64,000 nucleotides of DNA from Elymus sibiricus (lineage: Eukaryota > Streptophyta > Magnoliopsida > Poales > Poaceae). Each line of letters begins with the position of its first letter. Within the stretch, counting starts at the first letter, position 1. The translations under genes and the position numbers were made by a program. Positions 11,751 through 24,397 of this stretch are shown here, one piece after another. The stretch is from positions 433,459,830 to 433,523,829 of the forward strand of contig CM077663.1 of assembly GCA_039707655.1 (NCBI GenBank). The letters run 5' to 3'. Under the pieces are notes generated by a model, which saw only the letters and a program-made list of their open reading frames with translations, was not told the origin of the DNA and did no database searches.

Positions 11751-12780
11751 CTTCGCTCGGTTTACACATTGTCTCCACTACCCACGATGTCTACCAGCGC
11801 AAAGAGCATAGTGAGGGACGACCTCTAGCAATCTTAAATCTAGCCAAGTCAGTCGACCAACCCTTCGACAACCAAAGTCGCAAGGAAGATCATGGGGAGA
11901 ATGAGAGCAAGCTCAAGAGCCAGTTTATACAATCACAAGAAGCAACCTCAAAACATCACTAATCCTATGGCAAACACACATTCCTTCCTCCATCGACCTG
12001 GTCAGCGGCACCTGTGAAGGAGGGAGGGAGAAGGGTGGTCAGTTTTTATAACATTGAGTCGAACTCCTCAAACTAAGTTACATTAGAAAGGAAAGGGGAG
12101 GGGCATGGGCGTGCTCGAAAGGCTCTTTGAATCAAAGCATCCCCTGTTGTTACTTTGGCTAACATTCCCTTGTCTAAGAAAAGAGGAAACATATGTCCAT
12201 GCCTTATGGGTAGGAGGGCGAGAACAGGCTGAAACAAATCAACATGCTGTGACTTTGATATAAACTTTGTAAAGTTTGGGGTGATAACGAGCCATGAATG
12301 CTAAGCTTGTTAAAGATGAAATTGCAAGTCAAACATATTGACACTAATGCTTCTTCGAGAGTTCGAGTTTATTCCAAACATCCGAAAAAACAAGCACGCT
12401 GAGTTAGACGTTTGAGTCGTCAACCGATATCACCATTACATTTGTTTCTCATGACCACAGTGTCATAAACAACCATTATACATGGTTAGGTCGATGTTTT
12501 CCTTAACTTGGCACTGTCAAATTCACGTTTATTTCACACGAACACACGATTTGCTTCATACGAAGACATAGTTTGTTTTCACGAGACGCGGTTTTGAAAG
12601 AAAAAAACGTTACATAATTTTTTGGTCCCTTCCAAATAGAGGCCATAATTCTGACGTTCCTCTAAAAAAGACCCAAAAAAAAGCCTGACATTTCTAGGGT
12701 CAAAGATAAAGTTTCACCATTCAAAAGGGATGGAAATATAAGACCCTTTCCAGATTTGGAACAAGGAGAGAGGGGACAGA
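11751..12780. other. Intergenic upstream of CTP synthase
   Basis: No gene or clear repeat. The part near 12400-12700 may hold distal promoter elements, but none can be supported by sequence alone. Confidence 0.4.
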
Positions 12781-12801
12781 GGGGGAAAGGTTTTCCGGGG
12801 G

Positions 12802-12808
12802 TATAAAT
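12802..12808 (+). promoter_or_regulatory. TATA box of the CTP synthase gene
   Basis: TATAAAT lies in GGGGGTATAAATAGCGGG, the canonical plant form, 179 bp before the ATG at 12981. A transcription start near 12835 would leave a ~150-nt leader. Confidence 0.8.
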
Positions 12809-12980
12809 AGCGGGCGAGAAGCCCTCGTCTCGTCTCTATCCCCTGCGCCGTTCCCCTCTCCCTCTCGTGACGGCTGCGCGCTTGAACCCCCCCAACCCCG
12901 CACACACTCGCGCCGGACCGGACGAATCGCGGCGGCGGAGGGCGGAGGAGGAGCAAGCTGTTGACGGGCGGCCCGGCGGG

Positions 12981-15900
12981 ATGAAGTACGTCCTGGTGAC
13001 CGGCGGCGTGGTGAGCGGGCTCGGGAAGGGGGTGACGGCCAGCAGCATCGGCGTCGTGCTCAAGGCCTGCGGCCTCCGCATTACCTCCATCAAGATCGGT
13101 ACGCGCCCCGCTCCCCCGACCCCCAACCCTGTCCCCTCGCCCCGCCCAGGAGACTGGATACTGGCGGCGGCGGCACCCCGCCGCCGCCGCCGGCTCGGAC
13201 ACGTTTCTTTAGATTTCTTTTCCCCTCTTTTCCCGGGTTTATTGGACGGGGGTCGTCCTAGATCGAAATACCCCGATTTTTCGAGGGGATTCCGCCGTCC
13301 CCGGGCAGCAATTTCAGGCGAGGCCCGTCCCCCGTCCCCGTCCAGGAGCTCCGCATTGGGAGGGCGCTGCTGGCGCGGCCCTGGGATTTTGAACGGTGTT
13401 GAACAGTGGCGGTTTCACCCGGCACCATCCAACCTTTTCTTTCGCCTGTCCGTGATTTGTCCATGTATCATATTGAAATATGAATCAGGAAAGGTTCAAG
13501 AAGTTCAAGAATTAGCTGGGTTTGGTCTTCAGAGCTGTTGTAACTGAAGGGTGCAAGGTGGCTAGGATAAGTTTAAAGAATCACCACTAGGTTTATCCCT
13601 CCATTTCTTGTTTCTGCATCGGAGGCCTCGTATGTTTTCGGAGGGATTCTCGATGCGTTGTCGCAGCGCCACGGTAGCCCTGGTTTGGATACCTATCATT
13701 CCAGCATCCAACCATTGCCGGTACACGTAGGGTACACGTTGGATAAACTTGGATTAGTTTGTTTACGCTATTCATCGTCTGATAGTTATTGGTTTCTAGT
13801 TAACTACACCCTTCTTTTTCTTGGCTCGTTGCGGCTATTTGTTTATGTTATTGCCAAGAATCATCATTTTGAGTAATTTTGGTGCTGTAGCGTTTGGGCA
13901 ATGCTAGCTATTGCCTGGCTGGATGCTTTAACTGATTACTTCTGTTCTTCTAAGGCTGCCATTTTCTGATTGTATCATTCAAATGTGCAGATCCTTACCT
14001 GAACACTGATGCTGGAACCATGTCTCCTTTTGAACATGGCGAAGTGTTTGTTCTAGATGATGGTGGCGAGGTATTGGAATTTGCTACATGACTAAGTCAT
14101 CGATGTTTTAATGCTGGCACAGATCTGTTGATTTGATATAGCTTAAATCATTGCAGGTGGACTTGGATCTCGGAAACTATGAAAGGTTTCTAGAAATTAA
14201 GCTGACACGCGACAATAACATAACTACTGGAAAGATCTACCAGGTGTGCAACTACAACCTACCACCTCCTGCTTAATGGCAATGTCAAACTATAGCTGGG
14301 TCGGATAATGGACATGCTGAATCATTGGCTGTATTTCAACATCACTGCAATTTTTTAATCTTGACAGTAGGACTTGGTCATACAAGGTCATTAGCTTCTC
14401 ATCCACTTTCTTTGTTACATAGCCATCAAACATTATTTAATTTAAAGCTTCCTACATTTTGATGTTGACACCTTGTAACAGCTTATAGGATATAAAAGAC
14501 TTGTTTTCTCATCCCCCTGTATATCGAATGCGCAACATAACTTAATACTTAAGCAAGCATATGAGTATGTGAGAAACTGAGAATAGTGGCATGTACAACA
14601 TGTGCATTTGTAAACATGTTTGTAAAAGTTGCAAAATAGTCTGATCTTTCTTGTTTTTTTAACTTAATATATTTTTATGGCAGTCTGTTATTAATAAAGA
14701 AAGAGAGGGAGAATACTTGGGAAAGACTGTGCAGGTGCAAGCCAGTTCCTCCAGACCCATCTCCTTTTCTTACATGAAACTGGCAACTTACATTGAACAT
14801 TTCCTGGGAATCTAATATGTTCAATCATGTTTTTCCTTTAATTAAGGTTGTCCCGCACATCACAAATGCCATACAAGATTGGATCGAGCGTGTTGCAATG
14901 GTTCCTGTTGATGGCCAGGAGGGACCTGCCGATGTCTGTGTTATAGAACTGGGTGGCACTATAGGTGCAAGAGATAACTGCTTAACATTTTGTTCATTTT
15001 TAAGCCTCTTTCTTTGCTTACAATTCATTTTGGAGTTCTAATCTTCTGTAACTTAATGATGTGCTGCAGGGGATATTGAATCCATGCCATTTATTGAAGC
15101 TCTAGGTCAATTCTCCTATCGTGTTGGTAAGGAACTTGCATGCTACATATTTCTTTTTAAAATCTTCTACATGTGGTACTAATAGCATTATTCCCGTGTT
15201 ATTTATTTTTTTGCCAGGTGCTGGTAATTTCTGTTTGGTACATGTCAGTCTTGTTCCGGTATTGAATGTTGTCGGTGAGCAGGTAAGCAAACTTCTCAGT
15301 CAGTTCATAATGCCAGTCTTCGCTTTGCTAATTGTGGCTGGGTGTTGTAACTAAGCATAACTTGCATCATATTTTAATATATTTTGTTGCATATGGCTTG
15401 CTGTTATTGTAGAAAACTAAGCCAACTCAACACAGTGTGCGTGGTTTGAGAGGACTTGGTCTCACGCCAAATATGTTAGCTTGTCGCAGTACTAAGGTTA
15501 GTCAATGAACCCATCTAACTTTACCATGTGTTCTGACCCTGTATTTTTTGTTAACTTCTCGTGCTTATTGGTGACAGGAGCTAGAGGAAAATGTGAAAGA
15601 AAAACTCTCTCAGTTTTGTCATGTGCCGGTACTGAAATTGTCCCTTTCTGCAACAGATAATGTGTATGGGCAGCTAATTGCTCTTGTTGATAATGAATTC
15701 TTTTGGTTGCAGGCCGCTAATATTTTCACTCTATATGATGTTTCGAACATTTGGCATATTCCTTTGCTGTTACGGGTATAGCACATCTCATTATTTATTT
15801 ATAAATGTACATTTTTCCCATGCACTATATGATATTTTCATTTTTCATTTCCATTTCAGGACCAGAAAGCACACAATGCTATTCTTAAAGTTCTGAATCT

Positions 15901-17885
15901 TGAAAGGTTTGTTTTCATGTACCTTATTGAGGTTTTCTTCCAAAGACACCATGCTGACATGGTATTCTGAATCTTCTTTCCCATGTTTGCAGCGTTGCCC
16001 AGGAGCCGAAGTTGGATGAATGGGTGGCAAGGGCTACTTTATATGACACCCTGCAGGATGAAGTTGGTTTCTGTTTGACCTTTGCAATTGTTTTATCTGT
16101 CTGAAAACCTTTACTTAGGCCTACTTGTACTGTACTGTTGTTTCAGGTGAGGATTGCCATGGTTGGAAAGTACACTGGTCTGTCTGATTCGTACCTTTCT
16201 GTGTTAAAGGTGAGATGATCATTGTGGTCATTGTTTCAGTCTTGCTGTTAAATCTCTTTATTACTGTCCAACATTTTCTTCTGCATTTTTTTGTAGGCTC
16301 TTTTGCATGCTTCTGTCTCTTGCCGCAAAAAACTTGTTGTAGATTGGGTTGCTTCAACTGATCTTGAGGATTCAACTGCCTCTGAGGTTTGAACTACTCG
16401 TAGTATGTAGTTTCCTTAGTTTTTAACCTGTACTGCATTTTCTTACCTGTCTGTGGCTCAATTTTATAGGCACCTGAGGCTTACAATGCAGCATGGAGTT
16501 TATTGAAGGTGAGGAGTTTATGCCCTTAAATGTTGCTGCATTTACAATTTTGTACTTGTCTGACAGTTTTTCACTCCAGGGTGCTGATGGCGTTTTAGTG
16601 CCTGGTGGCTTTGGGGACAGAGGTGTTAAAGGGAAAATGATGGCTGCTAAGTATGCCCGTGAAAACAATGTCCCTTATCTTGGCATATGCCTTGGCATGC
16701 AGCTTGCTGTTGTAGAGTTTGCGCGCCATGTTATGAAATTCCCTGACGCGGACAGCACAGAATTTAATCCCAATACGAAGACCCCATGTGTTATTTTTAT
16801 GCCAGAGGTAATCTTCAAGCACACGCACACACACAACACACCACCTCCACCCATAACCTTAACAACTTGCAGGGGAAATTATTTATCTGCAGACCTGTGG
16901 CATTTTTTCTGTATCCAACGTATTATATTTAGTTTTATTTTGAAACTGGAAACCGCCTTCAGGTCACATATGGTTTCTTACAATTTTATAATATTTTTTC
17001 TAGGGTTCAAAAACACATATGGGCGGGACCATGCGCCTTGGATCAAGGAGAACATTTTTCAAGGTTACTGACTGCAAATCTGCCAAGCTGTGAGTGCAGT
17101 GCATGTTCTCTGTTATAGTTATCTGTGTTGACATTACTGCTTGCTTACTCATTAGTTTTGTTTTTTTCACTTAGCTATGGCGATGTCAACTTCGTAGATG
17201 AGAGGCATCGGCACAGATATGAGGTCTGTATAATATTTGCTCCGTCACATTGATGCATAAATGCTTTGGATGTCTTTGATCCCTTTCCTGACCGCATTCA
17301 TTGTTCTGTTTTAAAAATGATGTCTGCAGGTAAATCCTGATATGGTGCCAGCATTTGAAAATGCCGGACTTCAGTTTGTTGGCAAGGACGAGACTGGACA
17401 GAGAATGGAGGTATGTATAATAGCAGAACCAAGAACCTTGCACGTGGCTCATCATGCTAGTTGATTCACCATTATAACAACCATTTTTCTAGATCATTGA
17501 AATACCTGATCACCGGTTCTTCGTCGGCGTCCAATTCCATCCGGAGTTCAAGTCAACACCTTCAAAACCTTCACCTCCATTTGTTGGTAAGTTACTCGAC
17601 CCTTAATGGAAATTATCTTTGTCCGGTGGGAAGCTACAACAAACACTGACAATCTGCTAAAACATCCACACTTTGCCTACAGGACTAATCGCTGCAGCGT
17701 GTGGGCAACTGGACCAGGTGCTGCAGGACAGCTTCAATGGGCATGTGGTTACGGCTAAACAGAAGCTCGGTGACAGCTCCTTGACACCCCTAGTACACCA
17801 GAACGGGCACGCGCAGAAGCAAGCCAATGGTGGTGTAGCAAATGGAACCTGCCATGCCAACGGCAATGGCAGTACCCATGGTTAG
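12981..17885 (+). CDS. CTPS: CTP synthase (glutamine-hydrolysing)
   Basis: Cytosolic enzyme that makes CTP from UTP, ATP and glutamine, the last step of pyrimidine nucleotide synthesis. Twenty-one exons: 12981-13098, 13991-14070, 14157-14243, 14684-14734, 14847-14964, 15070-15126, 15218-15282, 15413-15496, 15578-15628, 15713-15775, 15860-15906, 15993-16062, 16147-16209, 16297-16386, 16470-16508, 16580-16807, 17004-17089, 17175-17223, 17330-17410, 17493-17586, 17683-17885. All have GT/AG borders and one frame, giving 607 residues. The synthetase domain begins [17 protein letters not shown] (P-loop-like) and contains [23 protein letters not shown] and [12 protein letters not shown]. The glutaminase domain has the nucleophile in LGICLGMQ (Cys398) and QFHPEF (His525, Glu527), so the catalytic triad is complete. 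The tail is rich in Asn, Gly and His. No disabling change was seen, and the start matches the conserved family N-terminus. Confidence 0.96.
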
Positions 17886-18360
17886 CACACCGTCGGTTTC
17901 GCCAAGGGGATCATCTCGCCTGTCTTCTGTGGTCCTCATCGTCCCAACTGCGGCAATGGCTGAGCAACATATCAGCAGGGCCGGGCAACGGCCCAGAGCC
18001 CAGGGAAAATTGAGGACGACATGAGCACGTTGTATAGTATTAGGGTTCTGTGCTGATATGCAGCCGAATGTTTTGATCCTTGCGTATGGACTAAATAATA
18101 AGCTAGACATCTTAGAAAGTTCAGTTTTATCGTTGCAGAGAGGAAGTTCAGACGTAGAGCCTGTGTGGTTGGGTGTGTACTTTGAATCTAATCTAATGGC
18201 ACTGTTTTTCCCCGTCAATTCCAATTTCTTTCTTTCTCCGTTGGACCCAAGCAGACTATTTGTAGTTGTAGCACTAACTAAAATAAGCTTCTTTGCATTC
18301 AAATTTAAACTATTTGAGTCAGTCACATGGCAGTACAACATTTTTGCTTATTGGATGGTT
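17886..18360 (+). other. 3' untranslated and downstream region of CTP synthase
   Basis: Follows the TAG at 17883-17885. An AAATAATAAGC near 18093 is the best poly(A)-signal-like word; the true cleavage site cannot be fixed from sequence. The short ORFs here have no motif. Confidence 0.45.
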
Positions 18361-18589
18361 TGACCATATTTATATTGAGCAGACTATGTCATTACAATAT
18401 TTTTGTTTTGACCATATTTATATTGAACATATTATGTTGTTTCATATTTTTTGTTGATATTTTTCATAAAGGTTATATTACATGAAAAGAACACCTCAAG
18501 GTATTAATGTGTATATATGGTTTTCAATATGTACATACAAAGTTTAGGATAGTATAAAACTGAGCCAAAACCTAGCCCTCTTGTGTTCT

Positions 18590-18700
18590 CGCAATTTCTG
18601 GCCGTCCGTTCGCAAGCTTTGTTCAGGATTAGAACTCGTTCCGTTGGACTCATGTACAACTTTGCTAACCACTAGAGCTACTCAATTGCACTTTTTGAAA
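18590..18700 (-). repeat. tRNA-like module (degenerate SINE or transposon part)
   Basis: On the minus strand TAGCTCTAGTGGTTAGC resembles a pol III A box and is followed ~35 bp later by AGTTCTAATCCTG, a degenerate B box. A tRNA gene is unlikely because no acceptor stem can be paired. Confidence 0.4.
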
Positions 18701-18769
18701 ACAGCGTCAATGATAAAAGAACCACTATGGACGTGCTATTTATACTGTAACGCTTAATTTTGGAATTAT

Positions 18770-19090
18770 TTTTAAAAACGTTCATCGATTTAGGAAAAGG
18801 TTCATCATTTTTGAAGAAAAAGTTCATCGGTTTTAAAATGAGTTCACAAAAACTGAAAAAAGTTCACTGACTTTGAAAAAATTCATTGATTTGAAAAAAG
18901 TTCATTGATTTTGAAAAGAGTTTGTTCAGATTTGAAAAAAAGTCCACCCATTTTGAAAAAAAGTTCAGTGATTTTGAAAAAGTTCGTTCAGACTTGAAAA
19001 GGGTTCATCGATTTTGAAAAAGTTCTGCAATTTTTTTAAAAAAGTTCCTTAATTTGAAAATAAGTTCATTCAATTTAGAAAAATAAATAA
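18770..19090 (+). repeat. Array of GTTCATCGATTTTGAAAAA words
   Basis: About twelve degenerate ~22-bp units of GTTCA(T/C)-GATTTTGAAAA occur in a row. Such word arrays are widespread in Triticeae intergenic DNA, beside tRNA-like modules. Confidence 0.65.
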
Positions 19091-19129
19091 TAATAATAAA
19101 AAAAACCTAAAATCTAAAAAGCGCGTACG

Positions 19130-19460
19130 CACTATTTCGACGTCTCGAGCGGCCAACCCCCCCACCGTCCGATCACGTCTAGGCGCATGCGCTACGCGAC
19201 AGCCCATCTCGAAGCCTTATCCACTTTGTCGTCTTTCACTGCTGCACCCCACGACCTTTCCTCCTCCACTAATCACTGCCGCCATGCCTGGTGCGCCGCC
19301 CGTGCACCCCGCCTCCTCCCTCGCCCCGCCTTTGGACCGCGCCAGCTCGTCGTCGCACGCCCCGCTGCGGATCCTCGTCGCCGCCCTAACACGCCTCACG
19401 TCTTCCCGCCAGCTTGCGCCGCCACGGGCAGCAACCCCCAAACTTTAGGTCCCTGCTGCC
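19130..19460. other. GC-rich island between AT-rich word arrays
   Basis: A cytosine-rich stretch with ORFs on both strands (19187-19483 plus, 19217-19441 minus), neither with a motif. Its sharp composition change against both flanks suggests a captured gene-leader fragment inside a repeat, but this is inference and no product can be named. Confidence 0.3.
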
Positions 19461-19479
19461 GGGGATCTCGCAGAAATAT

Positions 19480-19830
19480 CTGAACTTTTTTGAAACTTGA
19501 AACAAATTTCGAAAACAATAACATTATTTGAAATTCCTGAACATTTTTGAAAATGTACACACTGTCCAAATTTGCGAACCCATTTGTAAAAAACAGGAAC
19601 ATTTTCAAAAACAGAAACATTTTTTGAAAATCATGACCAATTATTTTAAGCACGGACATTTTTTTAAAATTCCAGAACAAAAGTTGATTTTTTTTGAATT
19701 TATGAATAATTTTTAAAACTAGAACATTTTCGAAACATCTAAAAAATGAAAACGTAAAGATTTTTTGGAATTTATGAAATCCCAACAATTTTCGAAAACT
19801 CGTGAAAATTTTGAATAAAAAATTCCGAGA
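19480..19830. repeat. Array of GAACATTTTTGAAAA words
   Basis: Degenerate short units (GAACATTTT-GAAAA, TTTTTGAAATT) similar in style to 8250-10400. No protein is likely; the minus-strand ORF at 19396-19788 is a product of low complexity. Confidence 0.6.
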
Positions 19831-20862
19831 TACGAAGTAGGCAACAAGAGAACGAAAGCGAAAAAAGAAAAAAAAAGGATCGGCCTAGCATCTACTCGCG
19901 ATAAGTAAGGTGTCTCGCTCCAGCCAACACCCAACAGTCAACCTCGTCAACAAGCAATGCTAGGACTGCCGTCTGTGTCGTTTCTGTAGGACGGACGGAT
20001 GTCGTGGAGTCAAGGAAGTGAAGGATGTATGCGGAGGCCGCCGTGTCTCCAGGTCGCCACAAATTCAGGCGACACTTCAGGTGCGAAAATGATACACTTA
20101 CGGACTACCTACGGAATTGAGTTACGGACCCCTCCCACTAATCAATCCTTCCACCCCGTGAATTTAACCATGGGCCCAGGGGCGGCGCCACCTGCATGGC
20201 TGCATGCAAGTGAATACCCATGATTTTGACAAAACCTTGGAATTTCTTGGTAGATCAGTGAAAATTTTAGCAAAAACGCCAAGGATTCTGGCAAAATGAA
20301 TACCCAGATTCAAAATGAATACACGCCACTTGAATCCTGGCGCCGCTACTGCATGGGCCCTCTTTCCTGATTTTTTCTCCAACGAGCAAAAGCCACACAA
20401 TCCTGTAAGCTAATTCCGTACGTGTAGCATTTTTCCTTTAGGTGTGATGCGGCGCCGCACAAATTCGTCGCATTAATTTGGGAGAAGCGGGATTCAAACC
20501 GCGGACGGGAACGTGGAAGGCCGTACCTAGTAACCAGGTCGTCCTGTTTGAACCACGAACGTAAACGTGTAAAATATATAGAAGCATTACTATTTGAACC
20601 TTCGAGTAGTTAATATATTTACCTTTTTTCTGGGAGTAACCACGTAATAAATATAATACGAAAACGAAAGCATGACTTTGAAAATGAATTCTTAAAACTA
20701 GTGAAAACAAACAAATATTTGATAAAAAAGTTTATAGAAAACAGAAAAATTTCAAGGAAATGATAAATGTCCGTGGATTTGAAAAAAATTTCACGAATTA
20801 GGAAAAAAGTTCATCGCTTTAAAAAAAGTTCATCGATTTTTTTTAGAAAAAGAGGACGACAC
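19831..20862. repeat. Mixed decayed repeats, including a second tRNA-like module
   Basis: Near 20470-20545 the minus strand reads TGGTTACTAGG, then ~38 bp later GGTTTGAATCCC, a near-consensus B box. From about 20740 to 20860 GTTCATCG-TTT-type words recur, as at 18770-19090. The outer nested element starts right after GACGACAC in this array. The part 19850-20440 shows nothing further that I recognise. Confidence 0.45.
20858..20862. repeat. Target duplication GACAC, left copy
   Basis: Matches GACAC at 63103-63107 exactly; both abut LTR-like ends. Confidence 0.55.
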
Positions 20863-23800
20863 TGTGAGAACCCGAAATTTATTTCCAGACCCTCCTGTGT
20901 TTAATCGTAAACCCCAGAATCATTGTTGACAACACAGCGAAATGGTATCATTGCACAATGTAATAGTATTACAAGTTTAATATTGCCACAAGGCATACAT
21001 AGAGAAATGTCTCGCGACATTTATTACAATAAAAAAACAGCGGAAAGTACAATGCATAGCGACTCCATCTTTGCCACAGACAGTCGATGTAGTCCATGTG
21101 ACCTCACTCCTATAGATTGCCATAGTAGTCGCAGTCATAACCTTCGTCTTCATGGAACTCTGTTGTCAACAAAATTATTGCCATGAGTACATTACGTACT
21201 CAACATGCCTCCCTCGAAGAAGGTCCTAATAGCTACATGTGGCTTCAAAGGAAGGTTGTATGGCTCATTTGCATAAAAACTAATTTTGTTTGAAAAATAT
21301 AGCAGTTGGATAAAAGCAGTTTTTGATGAAAACATATTGTATCTCCAGAATAACTTTCATCAAAGTGAGGATCCTCGATCAACTCACACTCATCATAGGT
21401 TCCAAGAATAAGGGCAAAAAGGGAATAAGCAAGACAGGTCCCGTATGTCAAGAAAGATTCATGTGTCGTCCATGATCGTGGACACGGCTATTCGAATAGT
21501 TTTACACTCTGCAGAGGTTGTACACTTTACCCACACGACACAATCCCGTCTTGATGCCACCAATGGCCGCTGGTATAGTACACCATTTGGTATACCGACA
21601 GGGAGATTGTGACGCGGTCTTTGGACTAGATCCCTCAAAGATGTGACATGCCCACCGGATCTGGCGCACGGAACTGTGAGTACGTCCTCAAACAGGCCCC
21701 CCCATATGTGCCGAGGATACTCCTCGCAAGGCAGCTATCCCATCCGCGGTACGGCGACATCGACACCTAAGGCTGACTAGCTTACTTGACCAAGCCAGTG
21801 CCCATATAGCATATGGTTGTATTGTTATCACAATCTTCAAATCCAAGACTTATTAGGCATCATGCGGCACGGACGACTGATTGCCCCCTTCCACTTGTGA
21901 AGGGCAGCCAATCGCTCCTTCAATCCTTCATTCAGCTGTCGCCCGCGCCAGTATTCAGATGGTAAGTTTCACCCATAGTAGAAGAGGATAGAGAAGGTCA
22001 ACAAGGCCAACCGGCCTAGCTCAGCGATAAGTTTCAAGTGTCAATGACTCAAAGGTCATTCAACAAGCACCTATAAGGTAATAAGCATGGCTAAACATTT
22101 CTACTCTACCGGAATACTATATATATTTCTACTCAGGTGTCAAATGAATAGGCGACAAGCGGATCAAGGTAATGTGTCAATCGACACGCTAATTACGAGA
22201 GTAAAAACATGCATATTGTAACCATAAAACTCGATGCAATCTTGTAAAACAATAGGATAAGTATGATCAAAGAAGGAGGCATGCCTTCGTTGTTGAGTCC
22301 TTCCTCGGTAACTTGTTTCTGTCCACGTCCAACCTCGTCACTCCCTACTCGTCGTAACGATAGCAAAAGACAAACAATAAATATCAAAGCAATAACAAAT
22401 CCCAATAACATCCAAAACAAATTAAGAGTGGATGAATATAAGATATTGATCGGATGGAGATTCCAAAATGAGGCATCATGATAGCTAAGGTGAGGTATGA
22501 TTCAACGAAGTGATAGGGTTTAGGTTGACACGACTAAGGAAGGCTTGGCGATCAAGACTAATGTTCTTATTTGAACTACGCTGCTAACCACTAGTAGTGC
22601 CAACTACACATCACACCCAACACTATAGGAGACAACTATATGACAAACACAATGGCGTCAACACACATGAAATGGAACCATCCTATGCATTTTAACTACA
22701 TAAGCACAACATGTCATGATAAAGGTAAAGGTTAACCACAAATACATATTTAGACAGAATCTAAATATTTATAATGGTTAATAGCAGTTCAACATATGCA
22801 TCAACTATAATAACTCAAAAGCATGCATCCCAAAAGATAACCAAACCAACATTACAAACCAAACTAGTTAAGCAATGAAACATCATACAACACTCATGAT
22901 TTGAGTTGAATCTAGGTCTATCCCTAAAGCAATTATAAACAACGAATAATAGTTGTCCTATGCATGACATGGTAATTCAACCTAGTGTAACCTCATCATA
23001 CCACAAGCAAGAATATGGCATGAATAAGAGTGACAATTAACCATAAGTAAATATTTAGATACTTCTAAATATTTATAATGGTTCACCACAAGCAAAATCA
23101 AACATTAACCATAATACTTATTAACAAGCATTTCTAGAACAAAGACAAACCAAGACCATGGCAAAAATAATTAAGTAATAAGACACAACTTATAAGACAT
23201 GTGAGTATAGGATCACAAAAGGTATTTACTAGTAACACATCATCAAACATACAAGTTATCATGAGAAGATACTAAACTAGGACATGGTCTTAAAATATAG
23301 AACTAATACCAATAACCACTAGCAATAATAGTATCACCACATGCCTACCATAACAAGCACGATACACACACTGAGTGTAATCAAAGCACAACTCTACTAA
23401 CATGATATATGACTCGTCCTAAGCACATGAGTCATACCAACAAGTATTAAAACACTCATAAGACTAAGATGCAACGAAATTAAACATCTATAAGGAAGAA
23501 CTAAACTAAGCAACTATACCACATAGAACATCAGAAGACATGAAAGATCACTCGCATGGCGATGGCTAGACATACAACAATGCAACAACTAAATATACGA
23601 GATACAACGGAGGATAGGCATAAAATAATGAAGTGACGAGATAAACAAGATATAAAAACTAAACATGGATGCTCGTCACATGAGTTGTGTGTTGTGGTAC
23701 AAACATAATACAACCCATATCTAAAACATAACTTAGTTGATATCAGGTAACACGGTTATCAAGAATGGCATTAGAACACAACACTAACATGATAGTTATG

Positions 23801-23893
23801 ATAAATAAGCACATGGGGAAGGAACACTAATCGTGTAAGAGAGTGAACATCTAGGCCATGGCATCAATGACATCAAGCAAAGCACTAGACTAA
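20863..23893 (-). other. Left arm of the outer element, non-coding
   Basis: After ~1 kb of mixed sequence, the stretch from about 22000 is A/C-rich with many ACATAA, AACAT and CATGA words. Its continuation after the CACTA element (54594 onward) has the same texture. No coding domain was seen. A near-repeat of AAATATTTA-TAATGGTT occurs at about 22750 and 23060. Confidence 0.5.
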
Positions 23894-24080
23894 CACTAGT
23901 AGAAAACAGACCTTTTGTGCCGGTTCGTAAGGGCCTTTAGTGCCGGTTCTCCAATCGGCACTAAAGGGTGGGGACTAAAGGCCCCCCCCCCTTTAGTCCC
24001 GGTTCAACACGGCCCGGCACTAAAGGCCCACCACGTGGCACCTGCCGGCGCCGTGGGCTGGGGGACCTTTAGTCCCGGTA
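23894..24080. repeat. CACTA left terminal inverted repeat and subterminal repeats
   Basis: The TIR CACTAGTAGAAAACAGAC is followed by repeats in both orientations: TTTAGTGCCGGTT, GGCACTAAAGG, TTTAGTCCCGGTT. In En/Spm elements such subterminal motifs bind the element proteins. A run of C at about 23983-23991 separates two of them. Confidence 0.9.
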
Positions 24081-24397
24081 AAAGTATTTAATTCTTTTAA
24101 TTTTGGTTTATTTTTCCTTTTAATCCTTTAGGGGTTTATGAATTAATTATGGTTTATTTTTCCTTTTAATTTTGTGTTTTCCATTTAATTATTTTTCATT
24201 TCAAACATATATTACGCTACTACATACTATACACGTTGTGCATATATATATATATAAATAGAATTTCTCGTAGAACCGATCATATATATATATCATCGAA
24301 TTTCTCGTACGACGACCATTCACATACATATATATATATATACAATTTGGTATATACAATTTCTCCTACAATTTGCGGATCATTACATATGCAGGCA

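Noticed and set aside
12714..13202. Minus-strand ORFs over CTP synthase exon 1
   Set aside because: Antisense shadows of the GC-rich first exon and leader.
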